A stretch of 64,000 nt of DNA, taken from NCBI RefSeq assembly GCF_000204055.1, contig NW_006768798.1:423743-487742 (forward strand). The letters are read 5' to 3'. Shown here in pieces: positions 24,891-37,590 of the stretch. This DNA is from Melampsora larici-populina 98AG31 (lineage: Eukaryota > Basidiomycota > Pucciniomycetes > Pucciniales > Melampsoraceae). A program made the translations under genes and the position numbers. The notes under the pieces were generated by a model. The model was not told the DNA's origin and ran no database searches. It worked only from the letters and a program-made list of their open reading frames with translations. Each line of letters opens with the position of its first letter. Positions within the stretch are counted from its first letter, which is position 1.

Positions 24891-25647
24891 TGTCAGCCCT
24901 GAGCCCTGTGTACAGGACCACGGACTAACAAACACACATGTAAATATATGTAATACATATGTAATTATACGAAACTTGTCTAAAACCATAAGAATTACAA
25001 CTCATGGCTCAGTTTCAAGAGTCACTTAAGTAACAAGACTTACTAGGACTTAACTAGTAATAGTAAACCTAACCCAAACCTAACCCAAACCTAACTCAAA
25101 GAAAAGCAAACCTAAGCGCCAACCACAAGTTGACGCCTAGATCTGGAATATATAAACTCTTCTTCTTCCCACTCTAGAAGAAGAACCAACTGATTATCAT
25201 TCCACAATTCTACATCACAACTTACTTGATTCTTACCAAGAATATTGAGTATAGTGATTTTATTGTACTTGATCTTATAGTTCTACAACCTTCCTCAAGC
25301 CCTTGTGAGCTTTAAAGTGGTGGTTCCAAACTAGTGGGACTATATAGTTATAGAACCAAGCTTTAGATTTGCATAGGATACCTCCTGAGTTGAGTGTAAA
25401 GTATCCGGCGGAACCTTTGAGCAATCAGAGTGTAAAGTTCTGCAGGCTCTATCCCCAACAGAGCTCTTGAGTAAGCTCCTTTGAAGGATTACTCAGCCAT
25501 CCCACTGGCTTTAAACCCTCGTCTTAGAGGTCAACTAACTGAAGTCTTTACTTGTTTATACCAAGTAAAGACTTTGTTAATCCTTATTCCACCCTTACTT
25601 CACCTTTTTTAGTGAAGAGTCAGCCAAAAAGTAGCTGACCCCTCACA
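24891..25647 (+). repeat. 3' LTR of chromovirus
   Basis: 757 bp, same ends as the 5' LTR (TGTCAGCC...CCCCTCACA), followed directly by the GTGGA target duplication. Confidence 0.95.
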
Positions 25648-25652
25648 GTGGA

Positions 25653-28600
25653 TGTTGTGCAGCATTGAGGGGTGATCTGTTGATCTGCGATATCTGTTAA
25701 AAACCAGGTGTTTGTGGAATAGGATGTGAATGGCTTTAGGGAGTGGTTTAAAGCTTGATTGTGTGATTTGTTCCAATTTTAGGTGGGTTTTGAGCTTATT
25801 GAAGATTAAGCTGTGTATGGTTTGCACAGAGGGCTTGATTGATGATGAACCTAGATTTGTAACCTTAAGCTGTTGGGTGTGATGGTTGAACTCTTGCAGT
25901 TTGTCAAGTTGATCAAAGGATTTGGTGCTCTTGGATATTGTAGTTTCATGTGAGTCATGATGAATAGTGGATTCTTCAATAATATCATTGAGGTGTTCCC
26001 ATTGTCAATATCAGATGTTAGCTTTGTTGCAATTGACTTCTTAGGTCCAATCAAAGAGGATCAAGGTGTTTGAATTGGAGTGAACGGTGATAAAGGAGGT
26101 CTTGAGGTGATATTGAAAGCAGAAGACTTGTCTTCATTGAATTTGTATTCAGACTCCGAGCTTAGGGATGATTTTGAGATGCTGAGATTGGGGATCAGCA
26201 AGCATGAATACAATCACTTTGGGTATTTGGGAGGTCTGCACTGTGTGAAGCAATGTCTCTGTGCCTTCCACCACCAGAATTGAAGAGGTTCTTGGATGGG
26301 AAAATGGGTCCTAGGAACCAGTCAACTCCTATAGCATGGTGGGACTGTGGGGCTCATACTTTAGGCAAGAAGACAGGTATCAGTCCCATTTTCTAAATAC
26401 CTAGAGGCATTGGATAGGCTAGGTTGTTTCTGCAGGGAAAGAAGACAATCTCCTTTTGTTGCTTGTAACCAAATCTCTAGACAGAGAAAATGCTACAAGT
26501 TTTTAGTACAGGCACAGACAGTGGTGTGAGGGTGGAGCTTTGAGAGGTAGACAAGAGGAGAAAAGAATAAATCCAAACTGAAAGTGCCAGAAAAAGGAAC
26601 AAGAAGACAGGGGCTTCTCTCCCAGGGTGTAGGGCAGGGATTTTTAAAAATAAAAAATTAACCTCAATTTAAGGTCAGTGAGCTAACTGAGAATTGAGAG
26701 AGAGACAGAGAGAGAAGAGAAGAGTATATAATTCTAATACAAAAGACAAGAGAAAAGAAGAAAAGAAAGCTGAAGAACAGGAAGAAAAATTGATCCACAT
26801 CATCAGATGTATTTCTGTTCTTCAGGGACCTCACCAGCCAACCAAAAGAAATGGCTTAGTCAGAAACCTAACACTGCTGTAGTCTGAATCAACCACCCTG
26901 CCATTGAGATATGGAATAAAGATCACCATTGCAGGCTTGGGGGCAATCTAACATATTCCCCTTCTGCTACTGTTAAACAGCTTCATGCATATTTCTCACA
27001 TAGCCATTGTGATATATGTAGTTGATTTTCTAAAATGCTTATCTCAATCTGAACAAAGTTACAGAATGTATTACATATTATTTGCTTATCTGGATGACCA
27101 GATAACTGAGGGGAACTGTATGTAGCTGATAGCTGAGGATTCACTCAGATGTTTGCACATATGTAGCATGCGCTGTATGGCTCAGATACACAGTGCAAGA
27201 TGATTTGATGACCCATGATGCTCTCAATCATGTTCCCACCAAGGAACCTATTTAATGTTGATAGTGTTCTGAGGCCTCTTTGGTGGTATAGTCAACCAAT
27301 TGAAGTCCAATTTGTTGAGAGACACCTTCTGTCTTTCATATTCTTAATTTTCAGCTGTTGTGAAAGATGATGCACAAGCCATTACACACAAGACTCTTAA
27401 GTATAATCAAAGTTTAATATTAACAGTGTAAACTTAAACCCTAGAGATCCTTTATCTAGTTCACTCCCCCACAACGCGCGTAAAACTCTTTTCCTCATCC
27501 GTTTGTATATGGGAGGAAAAGAGTAAGTCAAATCCCTCATATTATCAACATACCTCATTTCCACTATTCATACAATACATTCCTTTAGACTTTCTCATTC
27601 TTCTTCTATTTTCAACTCAGTTCAAACTTACTAATTGTCAATTTTCTCATCATTGAATTGTTTCATCTAATTATACATCAACGCTAGATCTACATACTAA
27701 AACTTGCGTGTTGATTCTTTTATTCCATTTTTATCTTTTACCTGAAACCAAATAGGTTAGTTCAGGTAGTTAGTGACGTGAGGTGAATAAAGTCTCACCT
27801 TTAGAAATTGTCACAGTTCATCAGTATCAGGTATCTCAACGGACTTTGTCACTTTTCACAATTCTGAGTTAAAGCCAAGTAAGTATGAGTTGAGTTAATG
27901 AGATGAAGGTGTTGATACAATTTGATTAGCTGTTGTGTGGTTTAATCAGACCAATCCATTTATCCATTTCTCATCTTTCTTTTAGAAAGGCACTGTCTTT
28001 ACCTTGTATTCCAGCATGGATAAGGTATAGTGCTGTGTGGGCTAAAGGTCTTCTTGAAACCTGGAGGTCACAAGTAGGGCCAGTCTTAAGGCATCCACTT
28101 TCTGTGTTATCTCCATGGAGTTCTTTTTTCTTTTCTTTCCCTCATTGTTTTGATACAGAAGCAGAGCTGCCTTAGAAAGATGTGAGCAGGAGAGCCAGAG
28201 TCTCCCTAACTAGCAAAATAAATCCCTTCTAGAAATACAGCACATTTCAGGTAGGATTGTAGGGAGGGTGGGACGGCACAAAAAATTATTATATTTCAAG
28301 GAAATTAGATAAACTTAGGATCATCAATGATGATAAGACTGAAGGTAGCAGAAACTTGAAAACTGAAGACAAGGATATGGGCAAAAGGTTAAGAATCAAG
28401 AGAGGGGCTATAGCAAGCTCTATATACTTTCTTCTTCATTCACTCCTTGGTATTGCAGTGGGTATGAAATCTGCCATGTCACTTCCCTCCTCATCTGAAT
28501 ATCTCAGCCTGATTTTCATAAGGCCACTTTGGGTCAAAATATATCTGAATCTGATGTCTGTTCTGGTTGTTTTCTACCTACTTGAGTGAGGTCTGTCATC

Positions 28601-29239
28601 ATGGACTTACCTCACATTTTGCACCTTGCATAGAGGTTAATGATGGCTCTCAAATTGCTGAAACCAATCAAAAGTCACAAGGAAATTTTGGCTTTAGTCT
28701 TGTCAAGCTTCCAGAAACCTTGTTGTTATGATCCTGATAGATAGATAGTTGAGTTGATGAGTCAATGGGTTGATGAATGTCCATAAGGCAGGTAATGAAT
28801 CAATCAAGACATATGTCACAGGCATACAGCAGTTCTTTTTGGTATTTGAAATTTGGCTTGGACCACTGAAAGCAAAAAAAAGATCTAGCACTTGTTGGGT
28901 CTTGCTGTCTTGCACTATACAAGGAAGGGGGATGGTAAACTTGTTCATAGAATAATTGTAAATAGTTTCATCATGTAAAGCTTCTGCACTCTATCTATAC
29001 ACTTATTCACCTTGAGCAATTTAGTCAGTGAAAATATTCATAAGAAATAAAAAAGAAAATTTGATTGGTTCTTGATCAAGAATAAAAAAAACGAGACAAT
29101 AATTGAAACACAGTAGATACAATGTAGGATATTCTACTATGTAACCAAATTGGGATACAATGAAAATGTAGAGGAATTGATATAAAAAGCAAGATTGAAG
29201 AAGTTTATATGTTGAAGCTTGATGGGTTCTGAATCTTAT
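25653..29239. other. Gene-poor region with relic repeats
   Basis: About 3.6 kb with no convincing gene. About 27020-27190 resembles the right half of the foldback element complete at 33360-33982 (shared words AGATAACTGAG, ACTGTATGTA, CACATATGTA). A 12-bp perfect hairpin lies at 27485-27496 and 27513-27524 (ACTCTTTTCCTC and complement). 26694-26780 is an AGAGA purine-rich simple tract. Short open frames at 27933-28175 and 28356-28589 show no family features. Confidence 0.5.
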
Positions 29240-31670
29240 TCAAGTTTTATGAAATCGAGTATTATAACTAGAAACCTCACAAGAAGGTTCAATCCTTTCT
29301 TTGAAATTTACAAATCTCAAATTATTAGTTTGATTAACTTGTTGATTATCAGTGGAAGTAATAGTAGAAGAAGAATGTTGATAAACGTTTTGAATTCTTT
29401 TGGAAAAAAATTCTAATGCAGTTGGTCTAGAAATTGTACCTTTTAATGTTTTGGGTAATGGATTTGAATTTGAATTTGTTATGATGATTGACTTTTTGAT
29501 GATTTTGTGTGGGTTTGGAATTGATTGATTTACTACTTGGATTAAAGGCCTGTAGTAGTCACACAAAGATACACTCAAGATTAGTCATTCATTGTTATTA
29601 AAATCTTTAAACGTTCTCTTTTTCGAAGAAGGGATGAGTGATCTTACCAAATAAGTTCGATAAACTGAGAATTATTCATCGGATTCTTATTTATTTGATC
29701 ATCATCAATTTCAATGATCGCTCCAATTCTTGGTTTACCTTCACCAAAGAGAAGTGCACTTTTGATTACTGGATCACTTGTCAAGATAGCTTCCAATGCC
29801 GCCCTGTATAATAAAAATTCAATTTAAATCAGAAAATAGTCTTTTTGAGGGTTCTGGATTGAGTATTTTTGTTGTATCTTACGGATTTATTTTTACTGAA
29901 TTGTTGAGAGTGATTTGATCGTTTAGACGACCTACCACTCGATATAATGGTAAACTTGAATGTTTTGATAATAAGTCTCTTGTATGATAGATTTGAGGAC
30001 TGAAATCATCATTTATGGTTAATGAACACCGATGTTGATCAGAAGACTATTAAAAAGTAACCCAACATCAAATCATTCATCAAAAATCTAATCAGTCCTG
30101 AATATTCAAAAGGTTTGTATCTTACTAGTATGTCAAGTTCAAATACATTTTCATCATGTTGTTTCATTTGAGTTTTGATTTGTGAAGATAACTCAAAATA
30201 TTCCCAATTGGATCCAAGAGGATGTTTAGAAAATAATTTAGCTATAGCTCCTACTTCAGTTCTATCAAGGGAGAATTTCATTTGATCAGAATAACAAGGT
30301 TGAATATCTATTGCGGTTATCTTTTCGAGACTAGGATTCACTTACGCTCCATACATGTTACTTAATTTAATCCCTTTTTGATTTAATTGATTTCCGATTT
30401 CTTTCGATAATGGTTTACCACCAAATGCAACTCTTTGATTACTTTTAAGATAATCAACCATTTCTGAATCCCTTGACCATTCCTATTGATAAGAGAATTT
30501 TCAGAGATTCATCAAGGAAAAAAGATAAAGGATGAAGAGAAGGAAAACACAATTGGACTGACTGTTAGCATCAGTGGACTGAAGACTGTGACTGTACATC
30601 CTACTTTTCTCATCGCTCTCATCTTGCTTTTTGAATCTAAAGTTCTAAGTCTCGAACGACCATTGGGTCCAAGTTCAGGTCTATAAAAAGCAGATACAGC
30701 GCCTTGTGAAAGTGAATAATCCAATCCGACATGTGCTCCCATGTTATGATAAGGTGGTAAGGTCATTGCTGAAATTAGTTGTTCTGACCAAGGGAAATCA
30801 GTATGAAGTCCAGAGGTGAGAAGAGCATGGAAGCCGAGTCGATTGATTGGTACAAGTTTTGGAAACCCTGTGGTACCTGATGTATGGTAATAGATAATGG
30901 GTGTGTGAACGTGACGAGGTTGATTTGATGATGAGATTTTGATCGATTGATCTGGAATTGATGGATTGGTCTCGTATGAAGTCGATTTGAACAATCTAGG
31001 GAAAAGTTGAAATGTGTCTAGACACTCAAGTAAATTAATGGAGTGATCAGGTAATAAAATCCTTATCACTTCTTCCATTTGATTTTTTGCAAGTTTTTCA
31101 ATCTCGTCTAGGTTTTGTATGGAAAGCTTCGGGTTATATTGAACAAGGACATTTTTACAACCACTATGATGAAGTAAATGAGCAATAGCTTCAGGTGAGT
31201 TGAGTGGTGAAATCACAAAAGGCTACTCTCAAGTACGTAATGAGAGAAGTCAAAATCAATGCCTACTTCTTCAATTGAGCAAAAATCAAAATATGTGCAA
31301 TTTGACTTACGATCAAACCTGATTTAATTATTCCTAAAAGTAAAGTAAAATGTGATAATGGCTCATCTGATGAGATGATACCAACAATCTCTGGTGTTGA
31401 AGTTGAAGAACGTTTGATATTTTGAGAAAGTTGTTCTACTACTTTAAGAATCCCATTTCCAATTTCATTCCAAGTGATCAAATCTTTAAAACTAGGTTCA
31501 ATTTTTTCTTCATCAGATAGAATCCCAAAAGGATAATTCGAATTATGGATCAAATGAAAATCGATAAGTTGATCTAGATTAAATTCTTCAAGACTTATTT
31601 CAGGTGATTTGAAAGTTGGATAAGTTGATCGAACTTGATCGAAGAATGAGATGGGATTCGTGGAAGACAT
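29240..31670 (-). CDS. Adenylate-forming (NRPS-like) enzyme, adenylation domain only
   Basis: ATP-dependent activation of a carboxylic or amino acid as acyl-AMP. The start at 31670 (MSSTNPISFFDQ) is preferred; an in-frame ATG at 31727 would add a hydrophobic leader. ANL-superfamily motifs are in order: YYHTSGTTGFPK (A3, about 30870-30905); NMYGA spliced to TEVGAIAKLF (A5, intron removed near 30270-30347); LYRVVGRLNDQITLNN (A7/A8, about 29900-29950); and NPLPKTLKGTISR near the end (A10 lysine region). The C-terminus HKT at 29240 follows shortly after A10. In the fungal adenylate-forming reductases it most resembles, a carrier domain and a reductase domain would follow; here there is a stop and no DxGxDS motif in the next kilobase. 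It could be a genuine single-domain ligase or a truncated reductase. Confidence 0.8.
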
Positions 31671-31739
31671 CTTAACTAAAAAGTTTATATAGTACAACCA
31701 AAAGAAAGTTTTGGGAATGAAGGCCATCTTTCCTATTTA

Positions 31740-32246
31740 TTATTGGAGCCTTAATAAACTTTTATGGGGCAGACTTATTTGGTTTATCTTGATCATAAAC
31801 GGTGGATTCCGGCACAAGGGCAGTGGTGTTCTACCGTACATACGATCATCGGCAAATGTGATCTTTTTATCGGCGGCATCGAGAGTAGAACTCTTCGGCA
31901 TATAGTTTTCGATCGGTGTTTGGGAATGCCATGTGGGATACAAAACGCAGTTTAAAGCAAGATAATTTCCATTGCCGTGTATAGCAGTCCTCATGGTGAC
32001 CGGATTTAGCTGACCCGTGTATACCGCCTTGATAAGGAAGCCAGAATAGCAAAAACGAAAGAGGGCTGTTGAAACATGCCTTGCAAGTCGAGAGTAAGTG
32101 ACTTTTTCTCTCCACAATTGTTCGGGTGCACCGCGTCCGCCGGCAATACCCCACTGCGAAACGTTTACGTAAGCGCAATCGGCATCGAAATTCTGGTTCA
32201 AAACATTCGGTATCACTATAGGCTGCGACAGCGACGCTACATACCG
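31740..32246 (-). other. Open, GC-richer frame of uncertain status
   Basis: A 168-codon frame without an ATG at its 5' end (it follows a TGA at 32247-32249). The predicted product has a sensible composition (QNFDADCAYVNVSQWGIAG) and four cysteines. A second overlapping frame (31867-32250) is also open and cysteine-rich. Base composition is more GC-rich than the flanks, which suggests an exon or a decayed transposon gene. No family recognised. Confidence 0.25.
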
Positions 32247-32745
32247 TCAAAATCGATCACTTCCCTCACCTCCCTAGATGTTGAGCGATCGAATGACGAC
32301 ACCGCCATAGGTCACTAAAACTTTCAGCTTACGGATCACTGGCTATCATCAAGTATCCCTCAAATAGGCGATGCGGAATATCTTAGTGGTCTAACATTGC
32401 CCAATCCCGCTGCATGATCGTAATACAACTGTCATCCTAAGCGGTGTGGTGGTAGTGCCCAGTCTGAGTCAGTGCCATCGGCTGATACCACACCTATACC
32501 ACATCCATCCCGTGCCTTTATCAGATATTGAATCTGAAACCCACAATTTAGAACAAATTGAAAACCAAACGGAACCCCGATAAAACATCGGGGAAGAAGC
32601 CAGATTCTTCAAAGGTCTTCAGCTCAAATTTTCGATTTTGATGGGTGGGTGTGAAATGAGTGACATCAAGCTCAGTAACAGACCCATGTACGGGTGACGT
32701 CAGCAAATGGGGTTATCTGGGATGGTGATATCAAGATAACCGCCA

Positions 32746-33065
32746 GTGTACAATCACGCAGACCAAAAATCTGCGCACGCTCTATCAGATATGTGATCAA
32801 AAGAGTCCAAAGGGCGCGCAGCATTGCAACAAATGAGGTAGTACAAGTTAAAATTACAACCTAATCAAGGTTTCTGAAATTGATACCTGCAGCAACAAAA
32901 CCAATGAACAAAAAATGAAACAGAAATGCTGATATAAAAATAACGCGAGTGTATCACACAGACCAAAAGCCTGTGCGCAATCTATCAGATGCGTGATCAA
33001 AGGAGTCCAAAGGGCGTGAAAACACAATCAAATACCTGCAGCAATGAAACCAATGAAACAGAACA
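32746..33065. repeat. Imperfect direct repeat, two units
   Basis: Unit one starts at 32746 and unit two at 32949. Both contain GTGTA, then a CAGACCAAAA motif, CTATCAGAT, GTGATCAAA, AGTCCAAAGGGCG, and later ATACCTGCAGCAA followed by ACCAATGAA. The first unit carries an extra internal segment. No coding capacity is seen in 32250-33359. Confidence 0.7.
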
Positions 33066-33359
33066 GGTAGGTTCTCTTGTAATATAAATAAGTAAAGAAC
33101 TCTCTTTAATCACATCAATTTGCACATCATAAGTCTCAAATTTACTCGCACACATCCTAATCATTCATCCTTGAAAACAGAATGTGAATCCTCAAGCTTC
33201 CATGGCAATGTTGCCATTCAGTCATGTTGATCATCTGGATTTCCTGCTTTTTCAACACGAGACACATCACTTCACTTGTCATCACATCCAACAACTTAAG
33301 AACATTTGGGCCTCGCATGACTGAGTCCTACCAGCATGGAAGACTGTAAAGCACTCTGA

Positions 33360-33982
33360 CACTGTAAACATTATGCATTATCCCCAAGTGGGAATGGTAA
33401 AATGATTAAGATTATAGTTTTTTGTAAAAATATCAATCACTGCACACCTGACCCATAAAACCCACACTACATATGTGCAGCAGGCTAAGTAAATAGGTGG
33501 TTATTGTGTACATACAGGTCTGGTTAGTTATCTGCTCATCTAGATAATTGAATCATATGTAATAGATGCCGTAACTTTCTTGAGCTTGACAAAAGCATAC
33601 TGAAAATTGACTACATACACTGACTCAAAGTTTTGGTGTAATTTCATCAACTAAACTTCATGTAACACTCTTTCTGTTACTGACAAATGGCATCAAGAGT
33701 ATTTCCTGAGTAGATATGGAGGCATAAGTAGTCAATGTTTGGGACAATTTTGTCAAAGTGAAAAAATTTACATGATGTATCACATGTGATTTACTTATTT
33801 AGATGAGTAAACAACTCAGCATACCTGTATGTACATGATAGCCACCTATTTACTCAGCCTGACGTACATATGTAGTATGGGTGTTATGGCTCAGGTGTGT
33901 GGTGACAGATCTTTTTATGACAAACCACAATCTTAATCATTTTCCCATTCCAACTTGAGAATAATATATGATGTTTACAGTG
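33360..33982. mobile_element. 623-bp foldback MITE
   Basis: Long imperfect inverted repeats. The left arm begins CACTGTAAACATTATG and the right arm is its complement, ending ACAGTG. Arm similarity extends about 140 bp (left TGCACACCTGACCCATAAA, right the complement of TGTCACCACACACCTGAGCC). The interior also folds (TGAGTAGATATGG region). A related copy is at 63392-63917 and a fragment near 27020-27190. No clear target duplication and no gene. Confidence 0.75.
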
Positions 33983-34061
33983 TTATATCTGAAAATGACT
34001 AGAACCAGAGCTGACAATTCAATGATTTGATACCAACTCTTGGTTAACAGTGTGTCAATCA

Positions 34062-34735
34062 GAGCATCCACTATGGGTGCCTTAACAACGTGATTTAGCG
34101 TTACCGTAACGCTAAAATCCAGACAGGCCCACTATGGACCTGTTTTAGACATGCGGTCCGTACGACCGCGTCAAGTCTTGCAGTCCGCTTGTTCAAATCT
34201 ACAAAAGCCTACGACTTGATTTATTGTAAACTTTTGGCGCATCCAAACGGTCAACAGCCATCCAATGATCTATCTCCCATCCAGCTCTGCACTCACCACC
34301 TTCACTCAAAACCTTCCCTCTTCCCTCGAACTCTCAGCTTGTTGATAGTAGCTGTTTACTCCGGATTTGCAAAAAAAAGCATCTTTTTTCAAAAAAAGTC
34401 ATCTCGCGCGATCGATGTCACCAAGATCAAACAAGAGGTGAGAAAGCTCTTTGCTGATTGTCAAAACCTGAAGGCATCAATTTGGTTCTTTCTGGTCACC
34501 AAGGTAGTCATCAGCATAGGCTGGGTGAGGTGTGGTAAGATACTTCAATTTGAGTCTTGACTTTGCCATAGCGTGTATAGTGTTCTAAGAACAGATTATC
34601 GTAGTTAAATCCTACGTTACATCATCCCATAGTGGATTTCATGCGGTTAACAACTTAGCTACAACACGCATGATTAAATTTTGTGATCAGGACCGCAAAA
34701 TTTACGATAAAACACCCTCAACATAGTGGATGCTC
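34062..34735. mobile_element. PIF/Harbinger-like non-autonomous element
   Basis: 14-bp perfect TIRs GAGCATCCACTATG at 34062 and its complement ending 34735, flanked by TCA on both sides (34059-34061, 34736-34738). A 3-bp TNA-type duplication fits PIF/Harbinger. It contains a 123-codon open frame (34189-34560) with VTKIKQEVRKLFADCQNLK that has no transposase motif. A related copy hosts the large KDZ element (50929-50955 plus 62944-63053). Confidence 0.75.
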
Positions 34736-34738
34736 TCA

Positions 34739-35446
34739 GTGGGCCGCTTAGGTCAGATAGGTATTTCTATGATGGAGAGCAGAGTCTACAATGTTTATGC
34801 CAGTTTGGGCTCCGTGGAATTTTCCTTTACTGATCTCTTGTCGTTTTTCTCACCTCCAACAGTACTTCAGATAATCATATGAGTAACATTGTGGAACAAG
34901 ATGAACACCAAAATGAATTTTATAACTAGCTTAAAGAGTTTTTCCTACAAGGAAGTTGAGGGATGTATGGTACTCACTCACATATCTGACAGATCTGGTC
35001 CTACCATTCCCTCACAGAACACATGCACATCATTGTACACCAATACAGAAGGATGTGATGCATGTCAAGAGAGACTTCTAAGATCACTTCTTGGTGTGGT
35101 TTCAACAGACGTGTGAATATAATCCTCAACTTATTTCTCTATATTCCATGAGACAGTGACTTATATGAACTTACCATTCACAATGGGGTGTTCAGAAAAA
35201 GACCTCTACCACAAAGTTGGGTTGAAGACTATAGCTTGATATGTCCGTCAATTGGAGACATTCACATATCAATTCTGTCATACATCAGGCATTGGTCTGA
35301 GGCACTGATCAAAACTGTTCAAGACATCTTTCTCGTACTAATACAGAATCTTGTTGTCTGACCTTGTTTGAGTGATAATGATGGAAGATGACTTCATCAG
35401 CTGTTATTTGCCTGATGATCATAATCATTGCCTCAGGTTTAATGGA
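34739..35446. other. Intergenic, nothing recognised
   Basis: About 700 bp of AT-rich DNA between two mobile elements, without a convincing gene; the 75-codon open frame at 34889 has no features. Confidence 0.5.
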
Positions 35447-35451
35447 TTTAC

Positions 35452-35627
35452 TGTAAGGACTAGGGATGGGCAGAGAGGTGCAAGGAAGACTAGCGTAAAG
35501 GTCCTCTAGCTGAGGTAATATATTGCTATGTGAGGATTAGAGGAGTCTAATCCTCTAGGCTACTAACTAGAGAACAACCCAGTACAAGCATGTCTAAGTA
35601 TAAGCATATGACAAAGCGCTCATAACA
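35452..35627 (-). repeat. 3' LTR of RT-less element
   Basis: In element orientation it starts TGTTATGAGCGC and ends CCTTACA. It contains 21 bp absent from the other LTR (in the + strand word TATTGCTATGTGAGGATTAG). Confidence 0.9.
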
Positions 35628-35720
35628 TCACTCCCCCTTTAATGTCTCAACCTCCTCTTGCAGGTTAGCATCTTTCCACGGGTGGCATTAAAAACCCAGT
35701 GGGAAAAAAGCCATACCCTC

Positions 35721-37590
35721 TTACTTCCTCCGTGTCCTCTTGTATCTGTCTTCTGCCTTTGGATAATTATTGTTGAATTCATTTACTGCTTCTTTTGCGT
35801 TGCTGAGTGAATTTTCTGGCTCCCACGTATCATAACTTGAATCATACCCTTTCCAACTAATAAGATACTCTACTTTGCTTCCCTTCTTTCTCTTGTCCAG
35901 AACTTCATTCACTTCATATTCCAGGTCTTCATTTATCATTATTGGTGGTGGTGGTTGTTGTTCTTGGCCTTCAACACTACTAGGGCGGAATTCTCGTAGC
36001 AGGTTAACGTGAAATACCGGGTGTATTCTCGACATGGACCTAGGTAATACCAGCTTGTAAGCATTTTGAGAAACTTGGCTAGAAATGACAAACGGTCCCA
36101 TCCATCGATGAGAGAACTTAGCTGTGGGTCTGGTGGTGGATAGGTTTTTGTTACTTAGCCATACTCTCGTGCCTTTCTTCCATACAGGTGACGTGTTAAC
36201 TTTCTTGTCGTGTTGAATTTTCATTTCATCTTGCGCTAATCTCATCAAATCCTTTAACTCGTTTTGCACTTCCTTTATCTGTTTCATTCGGTCTTCCACT
36301 ATTGGTAAACATTGGTCGCTTGACGGTATGTCTGTAAAGCTAGGATCATATCCATAATTTGCTTTAAATGGGGATACACCGATCGCCATGTGCTGGTTGT
36401 TATTATACGAAAATTCAGCAAACGGCAAGAGATTGTACCAATTATCTTGCTTATAAGAAACGAAATGCCTTAGGTATAACTCTACTGCCTTGTTCGTGAT
36501 TTCCGATTGGCCATCCGTTTGTGGGTGATACGCCGTCGACGACTGAGTCGTGATTCCCAACCTTTTGTGGAAGTCTTTCGTGATTTTCGAAATGAATATG
36601 TTTCCACGGTCAGACGTGATGGTCTGTGGAGTACCATGTAGTCGCCATACTTCTCTTATCATAAGACTTGCTAGCTCCTCCGATTTCATTTCCTTTCTGC
36701 ATGGCAGGAAGTGCGCCATTTTGGTTAACCGGTCAACGACCGTTAAGATGCTATCGTGACCGTTCGACACAGGCAGGTCAGTTATCATATCGTAACATAT
36801 GTCTATCCACGGGCCTTTTGGAACCTGCAATGGTTGGAGACTTCCAAATGGTTTCTCTGTTTGAGACTTTACTCTTTGGCAAGATTGGCAACCTTCTACA
36901 TATCGATTGATGTACGCCTTCATCAATGGCCAGTGATAAGCTCTTTTCACCAGTGCTAATGTTTGCATTCGCCCTGGGTGACCCGCCAATTTGCTGTCAT
37001 GTCTGGATCTCAGGATTTGGAGTTTCAGGTTAGCATCATCAGGAACTACGATTCGATTTTTGAAATACAATACTCCTTGCACGACTTTGTAGTTGATCAT
37101 TAATTTTGATTGCGGCATGTCTTGACACATTCTCATGAGCTCAATTAACTTGCTGTCATTTTCATATCCTGACTTGACTTCATTGATGATTTGAATGTCC
37201 GTCCATATCGGTTCTTCAAGATGTTTGTCTTCACTTAACTCGTCCTCAGTGACCAGTGGTTCTTCATTTGTGCTTTCATCAACAAACCACATGTCGGCAA
37301 TTTCCAGGTCATCAATGAATGCATCGTGCGGTAGGTTCTCCGGTTTGAGTATTTGACCAAACGAGAGTTTCGTTCCATCAGGTGGCATGTAGTCTGGTCG
37401 TCGGGAAAGCGCGTCTGGCTTGGTTGAATGCTTCCCAGGTCGGAATCGTATTTCAAAGTCGAAGTTTCCAAGGGTTTCTGCCCAACGCGCCTGCCTCCTT
37501 GTCAGTTCTTTGGTTGTCATAAGGGATTCCAGATTCTTGTGATCAGTGTAAACAGTGACATTTAATCGGTTATGATGAAAGTTGTAGGAG
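35721..37590 (-). pseudogene. pol: pol remnant: RNase H end, integrase, chromodomain
   Basis: The open frame begins at the deletion junction with VTVYTDHKNLESLMTTKEL, the last third of Ty3-type RNase H, followed by RFRPGKHSTKPDALSRRPDY. Integrase has its zinc site (HDSKLAGHPG...CQSCQ), catalytic Asp residues in CYDMITDLPVSNG and TITSDRGNIFIS, and the Glu in AYHPQTDGQSEITN. The GPFVISSQVSQNAYKL region and a canonical chromodomain (YEVNEVLDKRKKGS, YLISWKGYDSSYDTWEPE) complete it, with the stop at 35721. The frame differs from that of the protease, so the deletion is also out of frame. Integrase and chromodomain themselves show no damage. Confidence 0.9.

Larger units (their letters stand above)
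15441..25647 (+). mobile_element. Ty3/gypsy chromovirus LTR retrotransposon, nearly intact
   Basis: Bounded by two 757-bp LTRs and a 5-bp target duplication GTGGA (15436-15440 and 25648-25652). Order: LTR, primer-binding site, 2-kb leader, gag with zinc knuckle, protease, [gap], reverse transcriptase, RNase H, integrase, chromodomain, polypurine tract, LTR. The LTRs differ at about six positions, so the insertion is recent. The copy carries one in-frame stop in gag, a frame change in protease, a 425-N gap and a tandem duplication at the start of RT, so as assembled it could not make a complete polyprotein. Some of these faults may be assembly errors. Confidence 0.95.
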
